A DNA stretch of 64,000 nt, taken from contig NZ_SMAO01000001.1 in NCBI RefSeq assembly GCF_004342175.1, forward strand, positions 124,001 to 188,000. The letters are read 5' to 3'. This document shows, in pieces, positions 29,763-38,476 of this stretch. The notes under the pieces are model-generated. The model had not been told where the DNA came from and ran no database searches. It saw only the letters and a list, made by a program, of their open reading frames with translations. Both the position numbers and the translations under genes were made by a program. This DNA comes from Thiobaca trueperi. Lineage in GTDB: Bacteria > Pseudomonadota > Gammaproteobacteria > Chromatiales > Chromatiaceae. Within the stretch, counting starts at the first letter, position 1. Every line of letters starts with the position of its first letter.

Positions 29763-30571
29763 GCCGCATCGCACAACGCTTTACTCAACTGCGGGAACAG
29801 GGGCGCACCGCGCTCATCCCCTTCGTCACCGCCGGCGATCCGCGCCCGGAAACCACGGTGCCGCTGATGCATGCCATGGTCGCCGCTGGCGTGGATCTGA
29901 TCGAGCTGGGCGTGCCCTTCTCGGATCCGATGGCTGACGGGCCGGTGATCCAGCGCGCCACCGAACGCGCCCTGGCGCATGGCGTCTCGCTGACTGATGT
30001 GCTTGGGATGGTCAGCCGCTTCCGCGAGCAGGATTCTGAAACCCCGGTGGTGCTCATGGGCTATCTGAATCCCATTGAGGTCATGGGCTATGAGTCCTTT
30101 TCGCGACAGGCCCAGGCCGCCGGGGTCGATGGCGCGCTGATCGTCGATCTGCCGCCTGAGGAAGGACATGACCTGGTCGCGACCATGAAGGCGCACACGC
30201 TGGATCTGGTCTATCTGCTGGCACCGACTTCCACCGATGCGCGGATCCGGCGCATCGGCGAGGTCGCCAGCGGCTTCGTTTATTACGTCTCGGTCAAGGG
30301 CGTGACCGGTGCGGGCAATCTGGATACGGATGCCGTCGCCGAGAAGGTCGGCACGATCAAATCGCTAATCAAACTGCCGGTCGGGGTGGGCTTTGGCATC
30401 CGCGACGCCGAGACCGCCGCCCTGGTCGCACAGGTCGCGGATGCCGTGATCGTCGGCAGCGCCATCGTCAGCCGCATCGAATCGCTGGCCGAGACTCCCG
30501 AGCTGATTCCGGGATCGATCACCGATTTCCTCGCCGGTCTGCGCGGGGCTATCGATGTGGTGGATGACTGA
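29759..30571 (+). CDS. trpA: Tryptophan synthase alpha subunit
   Basis: Cleaves indole-3-glycerol phosphate and passes indole to TrpB. A TIM barrel of 270 residues with [19 protein letters not shown] (catalytic Glu and Asp region), [12 protein letters not shown] and [13 protein letters not shown]. It starts within the trpB stop and ends 3 bases before accD, a gene pair seen in many proteobacteria. Confidence 0.97.
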
Positions 30572-30574
30572 CCC

Positions 30575-31540
30575 ATGCGCAAACAACCCAATCCGAACGA
30601 TCCGCAGCCAACCGAATCCGAAACCAGCGCCACCTTCAAACATGCGATGGACATGGGCAAAAGCTGGTTCGAGCGGCTGATTCCGAGCCGCATCCGTATC
30701 GAGTCCAGCACCAAACGCACCGTGCCCGAGGGCGTCTGGGCCAAGTGTCCCGGCTGTCAGGCGATCCTCTATCGCGCCGAGCTGGAGCGCAATCTGGAGG
30801 TCTGCCCCAAATGCAGCCATCACAATCGTCTGAGCGCGCGCCGTCGGCTCGATGCCTTTCTCGATCCCGAAGGGCGCGAGGAGATCGGCGGGGAGCTTGA
30901 ATCGCTCGACCCGCTCAAGTTCAAGGATCTGAAGAAATACAAGGAGCGTCTCGCGCAGGCGCAAAAGCAGTCAGGCGAAAAAGAGGCGCTGATCGTCATG
31001 CGCGGTCGGCTCAAGGATGTCCCCATCGTGGCCTCCGCCTTCGAGTTCGGTTTCATGGGCGGCTCGATGGGCTCGGTAGTCGGCGAGCGTTTCGTGCGCG
31101 GGGTGAATGCCGCGCTGGAGCAGGATTCGCCCTATGTCTGTTTTTCAGCCAGCGGCGGCGCACGGATGCAGGAAAGCCTGTTTTCGCTGATGCAGATGGC
31201 CAAGACCAGCGCCGCGCTCGGCCAGATGCGCGCGCGCGCGCTGCCCTTCATCTCGGTCATGACCGACCCCACCATGGGCGGTGTCTCGGCCAGTCTGGCG
31301 ATGCTGGGTGATGTGAATATCGCCGAACCCGGCGCGCTCATCGGCTTCGCCGGCCCGCGTGTCATCGAGCAGACGGTGCGCGAGCAACTGCCCGAAGGCT
31401 TCCAGCGCAGCGAATTCCTGCTCGACAAGGGCGCGCTCGACATGATCCTCGATCGCCGCGATCTGCGCGAACGCATCGCCGACCTGCTCGCGATCCTGGC
31501 CCATCGTCCGCGTTACTGTCGCAATATCGTGCCGGTTTAA
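30575..31540 (+). CDS. accD: Acetyl-CoA carboxylase carboxyltransferase beta subunit
   Basis: Part of the AccA/AccD carboxyltransferase that makes malonyl-CoA. The N-terminal zinc ribbon has four Cys (KCPGCQ and CPKCSHH), and the crotonase-like core has [12 protein letters not shown] and [16 protein letters not shown]. Length is 321 residues. Its TAA stop (31538-31540) is the TTAA end of the composite repeat that begins at 31537. Confidence 0.97.
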   Translation: MRKQPNPNDPQPTESETSATFKHAMDMGKSWFERLIPSRIRIESSTKRTVPEGVWAKCPGCQAILYRAELERNLEVCPKCSHHNRLSARRRLDAFLDPEGREEIGGELESLDPLKFKDLKKYKERLAQAQKQSGEKEALIVMRGRLKDVPIVASAFEFGFMGGSMGSVVGERFVRGVNAALEQDSPYVCFSASGGARMQESLFSLMQMAKTSAALGQMRARALPFISVMTDPTMGGVSASLAMLGDVNIAEPGALIGFAGPRVIEQTVREQLPEGFQRSEFLLDKGALDMILDRRDLRERIADLLAILAHRPRYCRNIVPV

Positions 31541-31729
31541 ACCGCGTCCAGTGCGACATGCGTAATTTTCAATTTGTGTTTAGCTCTGGGGAAGTCAACG
31601 ACATCAGTGGAGACGCGGTTTAAAATTTCATGTTATTGAATATCTTAAACCGCGCCAGCGCCGATAATCCTTGAGTTTGCCAGGGCCGATCCGATCCACA
31701 AAGATCGCATATCGTGCTGAGCGCGGTTT
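31537..31729. repeat. Composite TTAA/CCGCG element, copy 2 (inverted)
   Basis: It fills the gap between accD and ccoG. Module B lies first (31537-31623, TTAAACCGCGTCCAGTGCGA to GGAGACGCGGTTTAA), then a 21-base AT-rich spacer (AATTTCATGTTATTGAATATC), then module A inverted (31645-31729, TTAAACCGCGCCAGCG to GAGCGCGGTTTG). Reverse-complemented, this is the same A-spacer-B order as the copy at 37586-37780, and even the spacers agree at their ends (GATATT, AAATT). Confidence 0.85.
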
Positions 31730-31753
31730 GGGAGATGCCTTCAACTCCAGGAG

Positions 31754-33199
31754 ATGGTCAACTTGATCACGAGCAAGCATGATGCGCCTCATCCATCCGC
31801 CGTCGATGATCTCTATGACGAAGCCGATCACTGGCACGTCAACACCGGCGGCCAGACGATCCACGCCAAGCGCATTGAGGGACGCTGGCGCCGGATCAAA
31901 TGGCTGACGGCATCGGTCTGGCTGATCTATTTCCTCGGTCCCTATCTGCGCTGGGACGGTCAGCAGGCGGTGCTCTTCGATATTCCGAACCGGCAGTACC
32001 ATCTCTTTTCCACGACCGTGCTGCCGCAGGATTTCTGGATGCTCTCGCTCCTGCTGCTCTTCTTCGCGATCCTGCTCGCCGTCGTCACGGCGCTGGTCGG
32101 ACGGGTCTGGTGCGGTTTTTTCTGCTTTCAGACGGTCTGGACCGATATCTATACCCTGATCGAGGAAAAACTCGAAGGACCGCCGCCCGCGCGCCGCAAG
32201 CTCGACCAGTCGCCCATCAGTCTGGACAAGCTGCGCCTCAAGGCCATCAAACATGCGCTCTGGCTGCTCATCGGCTTCCTGACCGGTTTCAGTTTCGTCT
32301 CCTGGTTCACCGATGCACCGACGCTCTGGACCACCTTCTTCGTTGGCGAGGCAAACGGCGCGGCCTATATCACCGTGGCGCTGTTCACGGTCGGCACCTA
32401 TGTGCTGGCGGGCTTTCTGCGCGAACAGACCTGTTTCTGGCTCTGTCCTTACGCGCGCATCCAGGGCGTGATGCTGGACACCACCACCATCGTCCCGACC
32501 TATGACCGGGCGCGCGGCGAGCCACGCGGCCGGGTCAGGCGGGATGTCGCAGGGGAGGGGCGTGCCAGTGGTGACTGTGTGGATTGCAATCAGTGTGTCG
32601 CCGTCTGTCCGACCGGCATCGACATCCGCCACGGTCAGCAGGAAGGCTGCATCACCTGCGCGCTCTGTCTCGACGCCTGCGATCAGGTCATGGACAAGGT
32701 CGGACGTCCGCGAGGACTGATCCGCTATGCCTCGCTCGACGAACTCGAAGGCCGACCGGTCAGAAACCTGCTCAGACGCCCGCGCGTCTGGGTCTACTCG
32801 ACGATTCTGCTGCTGTCGCTGTCGGGCATTCTCTATGGCCTGACCGCCATTGCCCCGCTCGAACTCAAGGCGCTGCATGAGCGCGCACCGCTCTATGTCC
32901 TCTTGAGCGATGGCTCGATCCAAAACAGATACACCCTCAAGATCCTGAACAAGTCGCCCGAGCGACTGGCGGTGACCATCCGCGTTTCCGGTCATGATGA
33001 CCTGACGCTGGTCGATGCCGGGAAGCCGGTGATGACCGAGCCGGGGGGCGTGACCCCGACGACCGTCTTCGTCAGGATCCCCAAACGTGCGCTTGCCGCC
33101 GAACAGCAGGGCATCGTTTTCCATGCCGAGGCGATTCGCGATACGGGTCTCCGGGTCGAAGCGGAACGCGAGAGCGTCTTTGTCGGACCCCGGCCATAA
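31754..33199 (+). CDS. ccoG: Cytochrome oxidase accessory protein CcoG (FixG/RdxA)
   Basis: A polyferredoxin-like membrane protein needed for cbb3-type oxidase assembly, linked to copper handling. Five or so hydrophobic helices are visible. WCGFFCFQTVWTD and CFWLCPYARIQG carry the conserved membrane-proximal Cys pairs, and CVDCNQCVAVCPTGID plus CITCALCLDACD bind two [4Fe-4S] clusters. A periplasmic immunoglobulin-like tail follows the last helix. At 481 residues it is full length; CCAGGAG precedes the ATG. The oxidase genes ccoNOP, which usually lie upstream, are not here; accD and a repeat are instead. Confidence 0.94.
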   Translation: MVNLITSKHDAPHPSAVDDLYDEADHWHVNTGGQTIHAKRIEGRWRRIKWLTASVWLIYFLGPYLRWDGQQAVLFDIPNRQYHLFSTTVLPQDFWMLSLLLLFFAILLAVVTALVGRVWCGFFCFQTVWTDIYTLIEEKLEGPPPARRKLDQSPISLDKLRLKAIKHALWLLIGFLTGFSFVSWFTDAPTLWTTFFVGEANGAAYITVALFTVGTYVLAGFLREQTCFWLCPYARIQGVMLDTTTIVPTYDRARGEPRGRVRRDVAGEGRASGDCVDCNQCVAVCPTGIDIRHGQQEGCITCALCLDACDQVMDKVGRPRGLIRYASLDELEGRPVRNLLRRPRVWVYSTILLLSLSGILYGLTAIAPLELKALHERAPLYVLLSDGSIQNRYTLKILNKSPERLAVTIRVSGHDDLTLVDAGKPVMTEPGGVTPTTVFVRIPKRALAAEQQGIVFHAEAIRDTGLRVEAERESVFVGPRP

Positions 33200-33227
33200 G
33201 GCGCGTTACCCGCCTGACAGGCCGTCA

Positions 33228-33324
33228 ATGGACAGGATTAACAGGATGACTCAAGATTCACAAGATTAAAAACAATAGCTTGAAAATCCTGTCCATCCTG
33301 GAAAATCCTGTTAATCCTGTCTAT
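33228..33324. repeat. GACAGGATT palindromic repeat, copy 4
   Basis: A 97-base copy between ccoG and fixH: ATGGACAGGATTAACAGGAT on the left, AATCCTGTTAATCCTGTCTAT on the right. It is preceded by GGCCGTCA, a flank shared with copies 6 and 7. Confidence 0.9.
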
Positions 33325-33337
33325 TCGGAGAGATTCC

Positions 33338-33856
33338 ATGACCACTGAAACAGCCCCGACCATCCAGGCCCAAACCCCCGCCCTGCGCAACCCCTGGGTC
33401 ATCGGCTGGATTGGGCTGGTCGTGGCCGTGCTCACCGTGAATCTCATCATGGTCTATCTGGCGATCTCGACCAGTCCGGGGCTGGTGAACGCCGACTATT
33501 ACGAGCGCGGACAGGATTACGAGCAGACGCTGCTGTCACGTCAGGCGCGCAGCCCGCACTGGACCATGCGCGCCGATATTCCCCAGCCGCTGCGGGTCGG
33601 CGAGCCGCAGTCCGTCCGCATCGTGCTGGTCGATCGCGCCGGTCAGCCGGTCGAGGCCGATGCCGTGACCTTCTTCGCCTATCGTCCGGCGGACGCCGGA
33701 CGCGATTTTTCGCTGCCCATGATCCGCGAAGACAAGGGCCGCTATGTGGTCAAGGCCGCCTTCCCCCTGATCGGGGTGTGGGACACCCTGATCGCGGTGC
33801 AGTCCGGCGCAGACGAATACAGCGTCAGCGAGCGGGTGAACGTAGACGGATCCTGA
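33338..33856 (+). CDS. fixH: FixH-family cytochrome oxidase assembly protein
   Basis: A 172-residue protein with one N-terminal membrane helix (about residues 19-45, NPWVIGWIGLVVAVLTVNLI) and a periplasmic beta-rich domain. NADYYERGQDYEQTL after the helix is typical of FixH/CcoH. Together with CcoG it acts in cbb3 oxidase maturation. CcoI and CcoS are not seen nearby. It converges with bioD, whose end is 15 bases away. Confidence 0.88.
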   Translation: MTTETAPTIQAQTPALRNPWVIGWIGLVVAVLTVNLIMVYLAISTSPGLVNADYYERGQDYEQTLLSRQARSPHWTMRADIPQPLRVGEPQSVRIVLVDRAGQPVEADAVTFFAYRPADAGRDFSLPMIREDKGRYVVKAAFPLIGVWDTLIAVQSGADEYSVSERVNVDGS

Positions 33857-33870
33857 CATCTGCGGTCAGT

Positions 33871-34512
33871 TCATTGCGCCACAGCCGGTGGCTCAAACCA
33901 GGGGATGACGCCCAGACAGGGCGCCGTCATCCGTGCTTCAAGGGTCGCGAGATTAGCGTCACGGGCCACCATCTCGGGATCGACCTGATTGGCGACCCAG
34001 CCGGCCAGCCGGCAGCCGCTGGCGCGGATGCTGTCTGCCGTCAGCAGCGCATGGTTGATGCAGCCAAGCTTGAGTCCGACGACCAGAATCACCGGCAGAT
34101 CGAGCGCGCGCGGGATGTCGCCGACGAACAGATCCGCACCCAGCGGCACCCTCCAGCCGCCGACGCCTTCCACGATGACCCGGTCTGCGGCCTGTCGCAG
34201 CGCCGCGTAAGCGGTTTCGATGACCGCCAGCTCGATCCGAACCCCGGCCTCGTCCGCCGCCAGATGCGGCGCGATCGGCGGGGCGAAGGCATAGGGATTG
34301 ATCCGTGCATAGGGTTGCACGCTGCTGCCCTGCATCAGCAGCCGCTGTGCATCCTCGTTGCGCAGTCCATCGGGGGTGGTCAGACAGCCGCTGGCCACGG
34401 GTTTCATGCCGAGCACGTTCAATCCCTGGGCCTGCAAGGCCGCCATCAAACCGAGACTGATCTCGGTCTTGCCGCAGCCGGTGTCGGTTCCCGTCACAAA
34501 GAGACCGCTCAT
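33871..34512 (-). CDS. bioD: Dethiobiotin synthetase
   Basis: ATP-dependent ring closure of diaminopelargonate with CO2 to dethiobiotin. The P-loop is FVTGTDTGCGKTEIS; MKPVASGC and VIVEGVGGWRVPL hold the substrate and catalytic residues. Length is 213 residues. Its ATG overlaps the bioC stop (ATGA), so bioH-bioC-bioD form an operon on the minus strand. Confidence 0.96.
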   Translation of the reverse strand: MSGLFVTGTDTGCGKTEISLGLMAALQAQGLNVLGMKPVASGCLTTPDGLRNEDAQRLLMQGSSVQPYARINPYAFAPPIAPHLAADEAGVRIELAVIETAYAALRQAADRVIVEGVGGWRVPLGADLFVGDIPRALDLPVILVVGLKLGCINHALLTADSIRASGCRLAGWVANQVDPEMVARDANLATLEARMTAPCLGVIPWFEPPAVAQ

Positions 34513-35390
34513 GTTGGTCCGGTGCTCCGTCCCCGACCGCCGATGGCGTCAACCGGAATGGCGAACTCAGCGGCGACCGGCTGGCGTTCCAGCGCCCAGG
34601 CGTGACCATAGACCACTTCATAGCTGGCGGGCAGTCGTCCGTCGCAGCGATGGCGCTCATAGGCCTGTTCGACCGCCGCGAGTCGCGCCCGCCCGGTCAA
34701 CCCGCGCGGTCGTTCGCTGGTGGCGTTATTCGCGCCCAGGGTCTTGAGATCGCGCATCAGATCGCGCGTCCGCTCATAGGTGAGGGTCAGACGCTCGGCA
34801 TCCATGACCACATCCGCGAAGCGCGCCCGCACCAGCGCATCGCCGATATCGTGCATGTCCAGGAATGCACTCACATGCGACTGTCCGTCCACCTCGCTCC
34901 AGGACTGACGCAGCTCGGTGAGCGTGTCCGGGCCGAAGGTCGTGAACATGAAGAGCCCGCCCGGTCGTAACACGCGACGACATTCGTCGAACGTCCGCTC
35001 CAGGTCATTGCACCATTGCAGGGTGGCGTTGGAGACGATCAGATCCACCGCGCCATCGTTCAGCGGCAGGGTCTCGGCATCGGCGCAGATGCACAGCGGG
35101 CGGCGCAGCGGGCCGCCGCGCTGACGCGCCTGACGCAGCATCCCCTGCGCAAAATCCAGCGCGATCACCTGCGCCTCGTGATAGCGACGCTGAAGCCCGT
35201 CGATGGCATAACCGGTGCCGGTCCCCAGATCCAGAATCCGGAGTGGTTCGAGCCGCACATAATCGAGCCGTTCCAGCAGGCGGTCGGTGATCTCGCGCTG
35301 GAGCACGGCGACGCTGTCATAGTCTGTCGCCGCCTGATCGAAGCGGTGACGCGCGCGCATTTTATCGATGGGTTTACTGCTCAGGCGCAT
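34509..35390 (-). CDS. bioC: Malonyl-ACP O-methyltransferase
   Basis: Methylates malonyl-ACP to disguise it for pimelate synthesis by the fatty-acid machinery. SAM motif I is ILDLGTGTGYAIDGL, motif II IALDFAQGML, and SNATLQWCNDLE is the BioC-type motif IV. The family N terminus KMRARHRFDQAATDYD is present. The start at 35390 (293 residues) is chosen; a longer upstream reading would run into bioH. It overlaps the 3' end of bioH by 10 bases. Confidence 0.94.
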   Translation of the reverse strand: MRLSSKPIDKMRARHRFDQAATDYDSVAVLQREITDRLLERLDYVRLEPLRILDLGTGTGYAIDGLQRRYHEAQVIALDFAQGMLRQARQRGGPLRRPLCICADAETLPLNDGAVDLIVSNATLQWCNDLERTFDECRRVLRPGGLFMFTTFGPDTLTELRQSWSEVDGQSHVSAFLDMHDIGDALVRARFADVVMDAERLTLTYERTRDLMRDLKTLGANNATSERPRGLTGRARLAAVEQAYERHRCDGRLPASYEVVYGHAWALERQPVAAEFAIPVDAIGGRGRSTGPT

Positions 35391-36154
35391 GCTGCCTGCC
35401 CGTCGAGGAAGTCTCGAATCGCCGCCGCCGTCGCGGTCGGGTGGGAGAGATGCGGCGCATGCGCGGCGCCCGCGATGACCCGGGTTTGCGCCCCCGGCAT
35501 CAGACATTCGACCCGCTCAGCCACGCGGGGCGGCACCAGGGCGTCGTGAGAGCCGAAGATCCAGAGCGCCGGACAGCGAATATCCGGGAGCCTTCCGCGC
35601 AGGTCTTCGTCCCGCAACAGATCCAGCCCCAGCGACAGCGCGTCCGGCTGTGGGGGAGGGCGGCTGTCCAGTTCCTGCCGCAGGGTGCGCAGGGTGTCGC
35701 GGGCGGATTCGCTGCCACGCACCTGAAGCGCGAGAAAGCGCGCGAGCGTCGCGACAGGATCCTGGGCCAGATCGGCATGGAACTGGTCGAGCGTCGTCTC
35801 CGGCATGGCCGGCGTCCAGTCCACCGCCTGCACGAAACGGGGCGTCGCGGTCAGCAGGATCAACCCTGTCACCCGCTTGGGCGCACGCAGCGCCGCCGCC
35901 AGCGCGACCAGTCCGCCAAGCGACCAGCCCAGCCAGATCGCCTGCTCGGGGGCGGCCTCCAGACAGGCATCGGCCCAGCTCCAGAGACTGTCGAGCCGGG
36001 GTTGAAAGGGGCTTGCGCCATGTCCCGGCAATTCGATGCGATGCTGGTCAAGACCCTGCCAGCACGCGGAGCAGCCGTCCCAGACGGCCGCATTCATGCC
36101 CCAGCCGTGGAGCATGACGACATCTTGATCAAGCGAAAGGGCGTTTTTTTGCAT
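35381..36154 (-). CDS. bioH: Pimeloyl-ACP methyl ester esterase
   Basis: Removes the methyl group from pimeloyl-ACP methyl ester, ending the disguised pimelate route begun by BioC. An alpha/beta hydrolase of 257 residues with VVMLHGWGMNAAVW (oxyanion loop), nucleophile Ser in LGWSLGGL, Asp in FGSHDALVPP and His in GAAHAPHLSHP. It heads the minus-strand bio cluster; bioF, bioA and bioB are absent here. A fragment of the TTAA element lies directly upstream of its ATG. Confidence 0.93.
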   Translation of the reverse strand: MQKNALSLDQDVVMLHGWGMNAAVWDGCSACWQGLDQHRIELPGHGASPFQPRLDSLWSWADACLEAAPEQAIWLGWSLGGLVALAAALRAPKRVTGLILLTATPRFVQAVDWTPAMPETTLDQFHADLAQDPVATLARFLALQVRGSESARDTLRTLRQELDSRPPPQPDALSLGLDLLRDEDLRGRLPDIRCPALWIFGSHDALVPPRVAERVECLMPGAQTRVIAGAAHAPHLSHPTATAAAIRDFLDGQAACA

Positions 36155-36190
36155 TAAACCGCGTCCGGAAAATCACGAAAATTCAGGCTT
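36154..36190. repeat. TTAA/CCGCG element fragment (end of module B)
   Basis: TTAAACCGCGTCC at 36154-36166 matches the start of module B. The next bases (GGAAAATCACGAAAATTCAG) resemble only its interior, and the far end is missing. It lies immediately upstream of the bioH start codon. Confidence 0.55.
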
Positions 36191-36209
36191 ATGTCCTAGA
36201 ATGAGCCGT

Positions 36210-37538
36210 TCACAGCCGCCGCTCAAAGAGCGCCATGGACTCCACATGCGCGGTATGCGGGAACATGTCCATGACGCCCGCCGCCTTGAGTTCATAGCCG
36301 AGTCCGTTCACCAGTCGATCCGCATCCCGCGCCAGGGTGGCGGGATAGCAGGAGACATAGAGGATGCGCTCGATCCCGAGCCGGGGCAGCCAGTCCAGCA
36401 CTTGCAGCGCGCCGCTGCGTGGCGGGTCCAGCAGCGCCTTGGTGTAGCCCTCGCGCATCCAGGGCTCAAGCTCCAGCTCGCCATAGAGATCCGCCGTATA
36501 AAAGCGCGCATTGTCGATCCCGTTGGCCCTGGCATTGGCCTGCGCCCGCGCCACCAGACCCGCCTCGCCCTCGACGCCGACCACGGATGCCGTCTGGCGG
36601 GCCAGGGGCAGGGTGAAATTGCCGAGCCCGCAGAAGAGATCCAGCACCTGCTCGTCCGGCTGAGCGTCCAGCAATTCCAGCGCCCGATCCACCATCAGCC
36701 GGTTCAATTCCAGATTGACCTGGGTGAAATCGCTTGGCTCAAAGTCGATGCGGACCTCGTGGCGGGGCAGCCTGTAGTGCAGGTCGATGCCCTGTCCCGG
36801 CAGGGGACGGATGGTCTCGGGTCCGCCCTCCTGGAGATAGACATGGAAACCCTCGCGCTCGGCCAGCGTCAGCAGCACCCCGAGATCGGAGGCGCTGGGC
36901 GGCTGCATGACCCGGAACACCAGCACGCAGGGGGTGTCGCCCATCGCGACCTCGATCTGTGGCACCTGGTCGCGGATGCTCAACTGGTCAACCGTCTCGG
37001 CGAGGATCTGGAGTCGCTCGCCGACGCTGGGATGCAGCACCTCGCAGCGGCTCAGATCGGCCAGAAAGGCGTTGCCGCGCTCGCGAAAGCCGACCAGGGT
37101 GCGTCCTTTCTTGATGACATGACGCACCCCGAGCCGCGCCTTGCGGCGGTAGCCCCAGTGGTCGGCTACCAGCGGCTCCAGCCAGCGTTGCGGCGTCACC
37201 TTGCCGATGCGACTGAACACATCCGCCAGACTCGCCTGCTTCATTTGAATCTGCGCATCGGCATCCAGGTGTTGCAGACTGCAACCGCCGCAGAGGCCGA
37301 AATGCGGACATCTGGGCTCGACGCGATCAGGTGCCGCGCGCAGCACCTCGACAACCCTTCCCTCATCGAAGCGGCGCTGAAGGCGGGTATAACGGAAGCG
37401 CACCCGCTCGCCCGCCAGCGCGCCATCGACAAAAACCGCCTTGCCGTCGATATGGGTCAGTCCACGGCCTTCGTGGGTCAGCGATTCGATCTCAGCCTCA
37501 ATGGGCTCCTGGGGAAGTGGTTTGCGTTTTTTCGACAT
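36210..37538 (-). CDS. rlmD: 23S rRNA (uracil(1939)-C5)-methyltransferase
   Basis: Methylates U1939 of 23S rRNA. A 442-residue protein with an N-terminal TRAM domain (ESLTHEGRGLTHIDGKAVFV), a [4Fe-4S] site (CPHFGLCGGCSLQHL plus an earlier or later Cys) and a Rossmann methyltransferase domain (LDLFCGLGNFTLPLA). The catalytic Cys is in YVSCYPATLARD and the C-terminal Glu in HTAHVESMALFERR. RlmD rather than RlmC or TrmA is favoured by the TRAM domain and length. Confidence 0.93.
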   Translation of the reverse strand: MSKKRKPLPQEPIEAEIESLTHEGRGLTHIDGKAVFVDGALAGERVRFRYTRLQRRFDEGRVVEVLRAAPDRVEPRCPHFGLCGGCSLQHLDADAQIQMKQASLADVFSRIGKVTPQRWLEPLVADHWGYRRKARLGVRHVIKKGRTLVGFRERGNAFLADLSRCEVLHPSVGERLQILAETVDQLSIRDQVPQIEVAMGDTPCVLVFRVMQPPSASDLGVLLTLAEREGFHVYLQEGGPETIRPLPGQGIDLHYRLPRHEVRIDFEPSDFTQVNLELNRLMVDRALELLDAQPDEQVLDLFCGLGNFTLPLARQTASVVGVEGEAGLVARAQANARANGIDNARFYTADLYGELELEPWMREGYTKALLDPPRSGALQVLDWLPRLGIERILYVSCYPATLARDADRLVNGLGYELKAAGVMDMFPHTAHVESMALFERRL

Positions 37539-37585
37539 GGACCTGTTGTGCTGGTGAAGCGGAATGGATGGAGACTGCGTGACAG

Positions 37586-37780
37586 TTAAACCGCGCTTGT
37601 TGCGGTATGTGATCGTTGAGGATTGAGCCGGCCTTGGCAGAATCGACGGACGTTCGAGCGGGCGCGATTTAAGATATTAAAAAATATAAAATTTTAAACT
37701 GCGTCTCCACTGATGGAGATGACATCTCCAAAGCTAAACACAAACTGAAAATCACGCATGTTGCGCTGGACGCAGTTTAA
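37586..37780. repeat. Composite TTAA/CCGCG element, copy 3
   Basis: This is the best-preserved composite and fills most of the 293-base gap between rlmD and the pqi genes. Module A is 37586-37672 (TTAAACCGCGCTTG to GGGCGCGATTTAA). A 21-base spacer follows (GATATTAAAAAATATAAAATT). Module B is inverted at 37694-37780 (TTAAACTGCGTCTCC to TGGACGCAGTTTAA). B matches the reverse complement of 31537-31623 over most of its length, including AGCTAAACACAAACTGAAAA. Confidence 0.85.
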
Positions 37781-37831
37781 GATGATTTCCTGGAAATCTT
37801 ATACCAACGATCAGGAATCGTTAGACCGGAT

Positions 37832-38476
37832 TCAGGATGGGGGGTCTTGATCGGCGTGATCTGCCGGAGCGGGCGCTGTTTGAAATCTGGGCAGACCAGA
37901 CACCACTGTCGCCACCTCCCGGCTGAAATCGCCGAGTACAGCACTGAGTGCGGCGATCAGCGCCTCGTCATCGCCGGGTGAGGCCAGCGGGCGACGATAG
38001 CGGCTCTCGCGCGCGATCAGCACGGTTTCGAGATCGCCATCCAGCACTGTCCAGCGCACCTTGAGCAGCGCCTGACCCTCAGGTGTGCCTTCAAAGGCGA
38101 GCACATCGGCGGCGATGCGCAGATCCGGCAGTGCGCGAACCTCGCTCGGGAAGATGAGGATCTGGCCGGTGCCGAGCAACTGGCCGAGGTTCTCGCTCCA
38201 GACCCGCAGAAAATCGTCCTGGATGGTGCCACCCCAGCGATGGAATTCGTTCAGCGTCAGTCGATTGCCGCTGGCGCGCGAGACAATCTGCGGTCGATCC
38301 AGAAAGACCGGGAAGGTCACGGGGCCGAGCCCGATGGCCAGGTCGGACGTATCTGCCGCCGCCTGGCTTGCGGCGGGCGGCAGGGACGAGAGACTGTAGA
38401 AGGTTGACGGCGGCGTGCTCGCACAGCCGAGCAGTGTCAGCGCGCCCAGGATGCTCAGACATGGCAGGAATTTCAT
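37832..38476 (-). CDS. pqiC: PqiC-like outer-membrane lipoprotein
   Basis: A 214-residue lipoprotein with signal peptide and lipobox LLGCAS (acylated Cys18). It belongs to the ABC-transport auxiliary lipoprotein family (YmbA/PqiC): FYSLSSLP near the N terminus and LTLNEFHRWGGTIQDDFLRV are typical. In E. coli PqiC sits in the outer membrane at the end of the PqiB tunnel. Its start overlaps the pqiB stop by four bases, so the three genes pqiA, pqiB, pqiC are one operon. Confidence 0.9.
   Translation of the reverse strand: MKFLPCLSILGALTLLGCASTPPSTFYSLSSLPPAASQAAADTSDLAIGLGPVTFPVFLDRPQIVSRASGNRLTLNEFHRWGGTIQDDFLRVWSENLGQLLGTGQILIFPSEVRALPDLRIAADVLAFEGTPEGQALLKVRWTVLDGDLETVLIARESRYRRPLASPGDDEALIAALSAVLGDFSREVATVVSGLPRFQTAPAPADHADQDPPS

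Noticed and set aside
36201..37589. Long plus-strand open frame (462 codons) opposite rlmD
   Set aside because: rlmD on the other strand has all catalytic and Fe-S motifs; this frame is a shadow.
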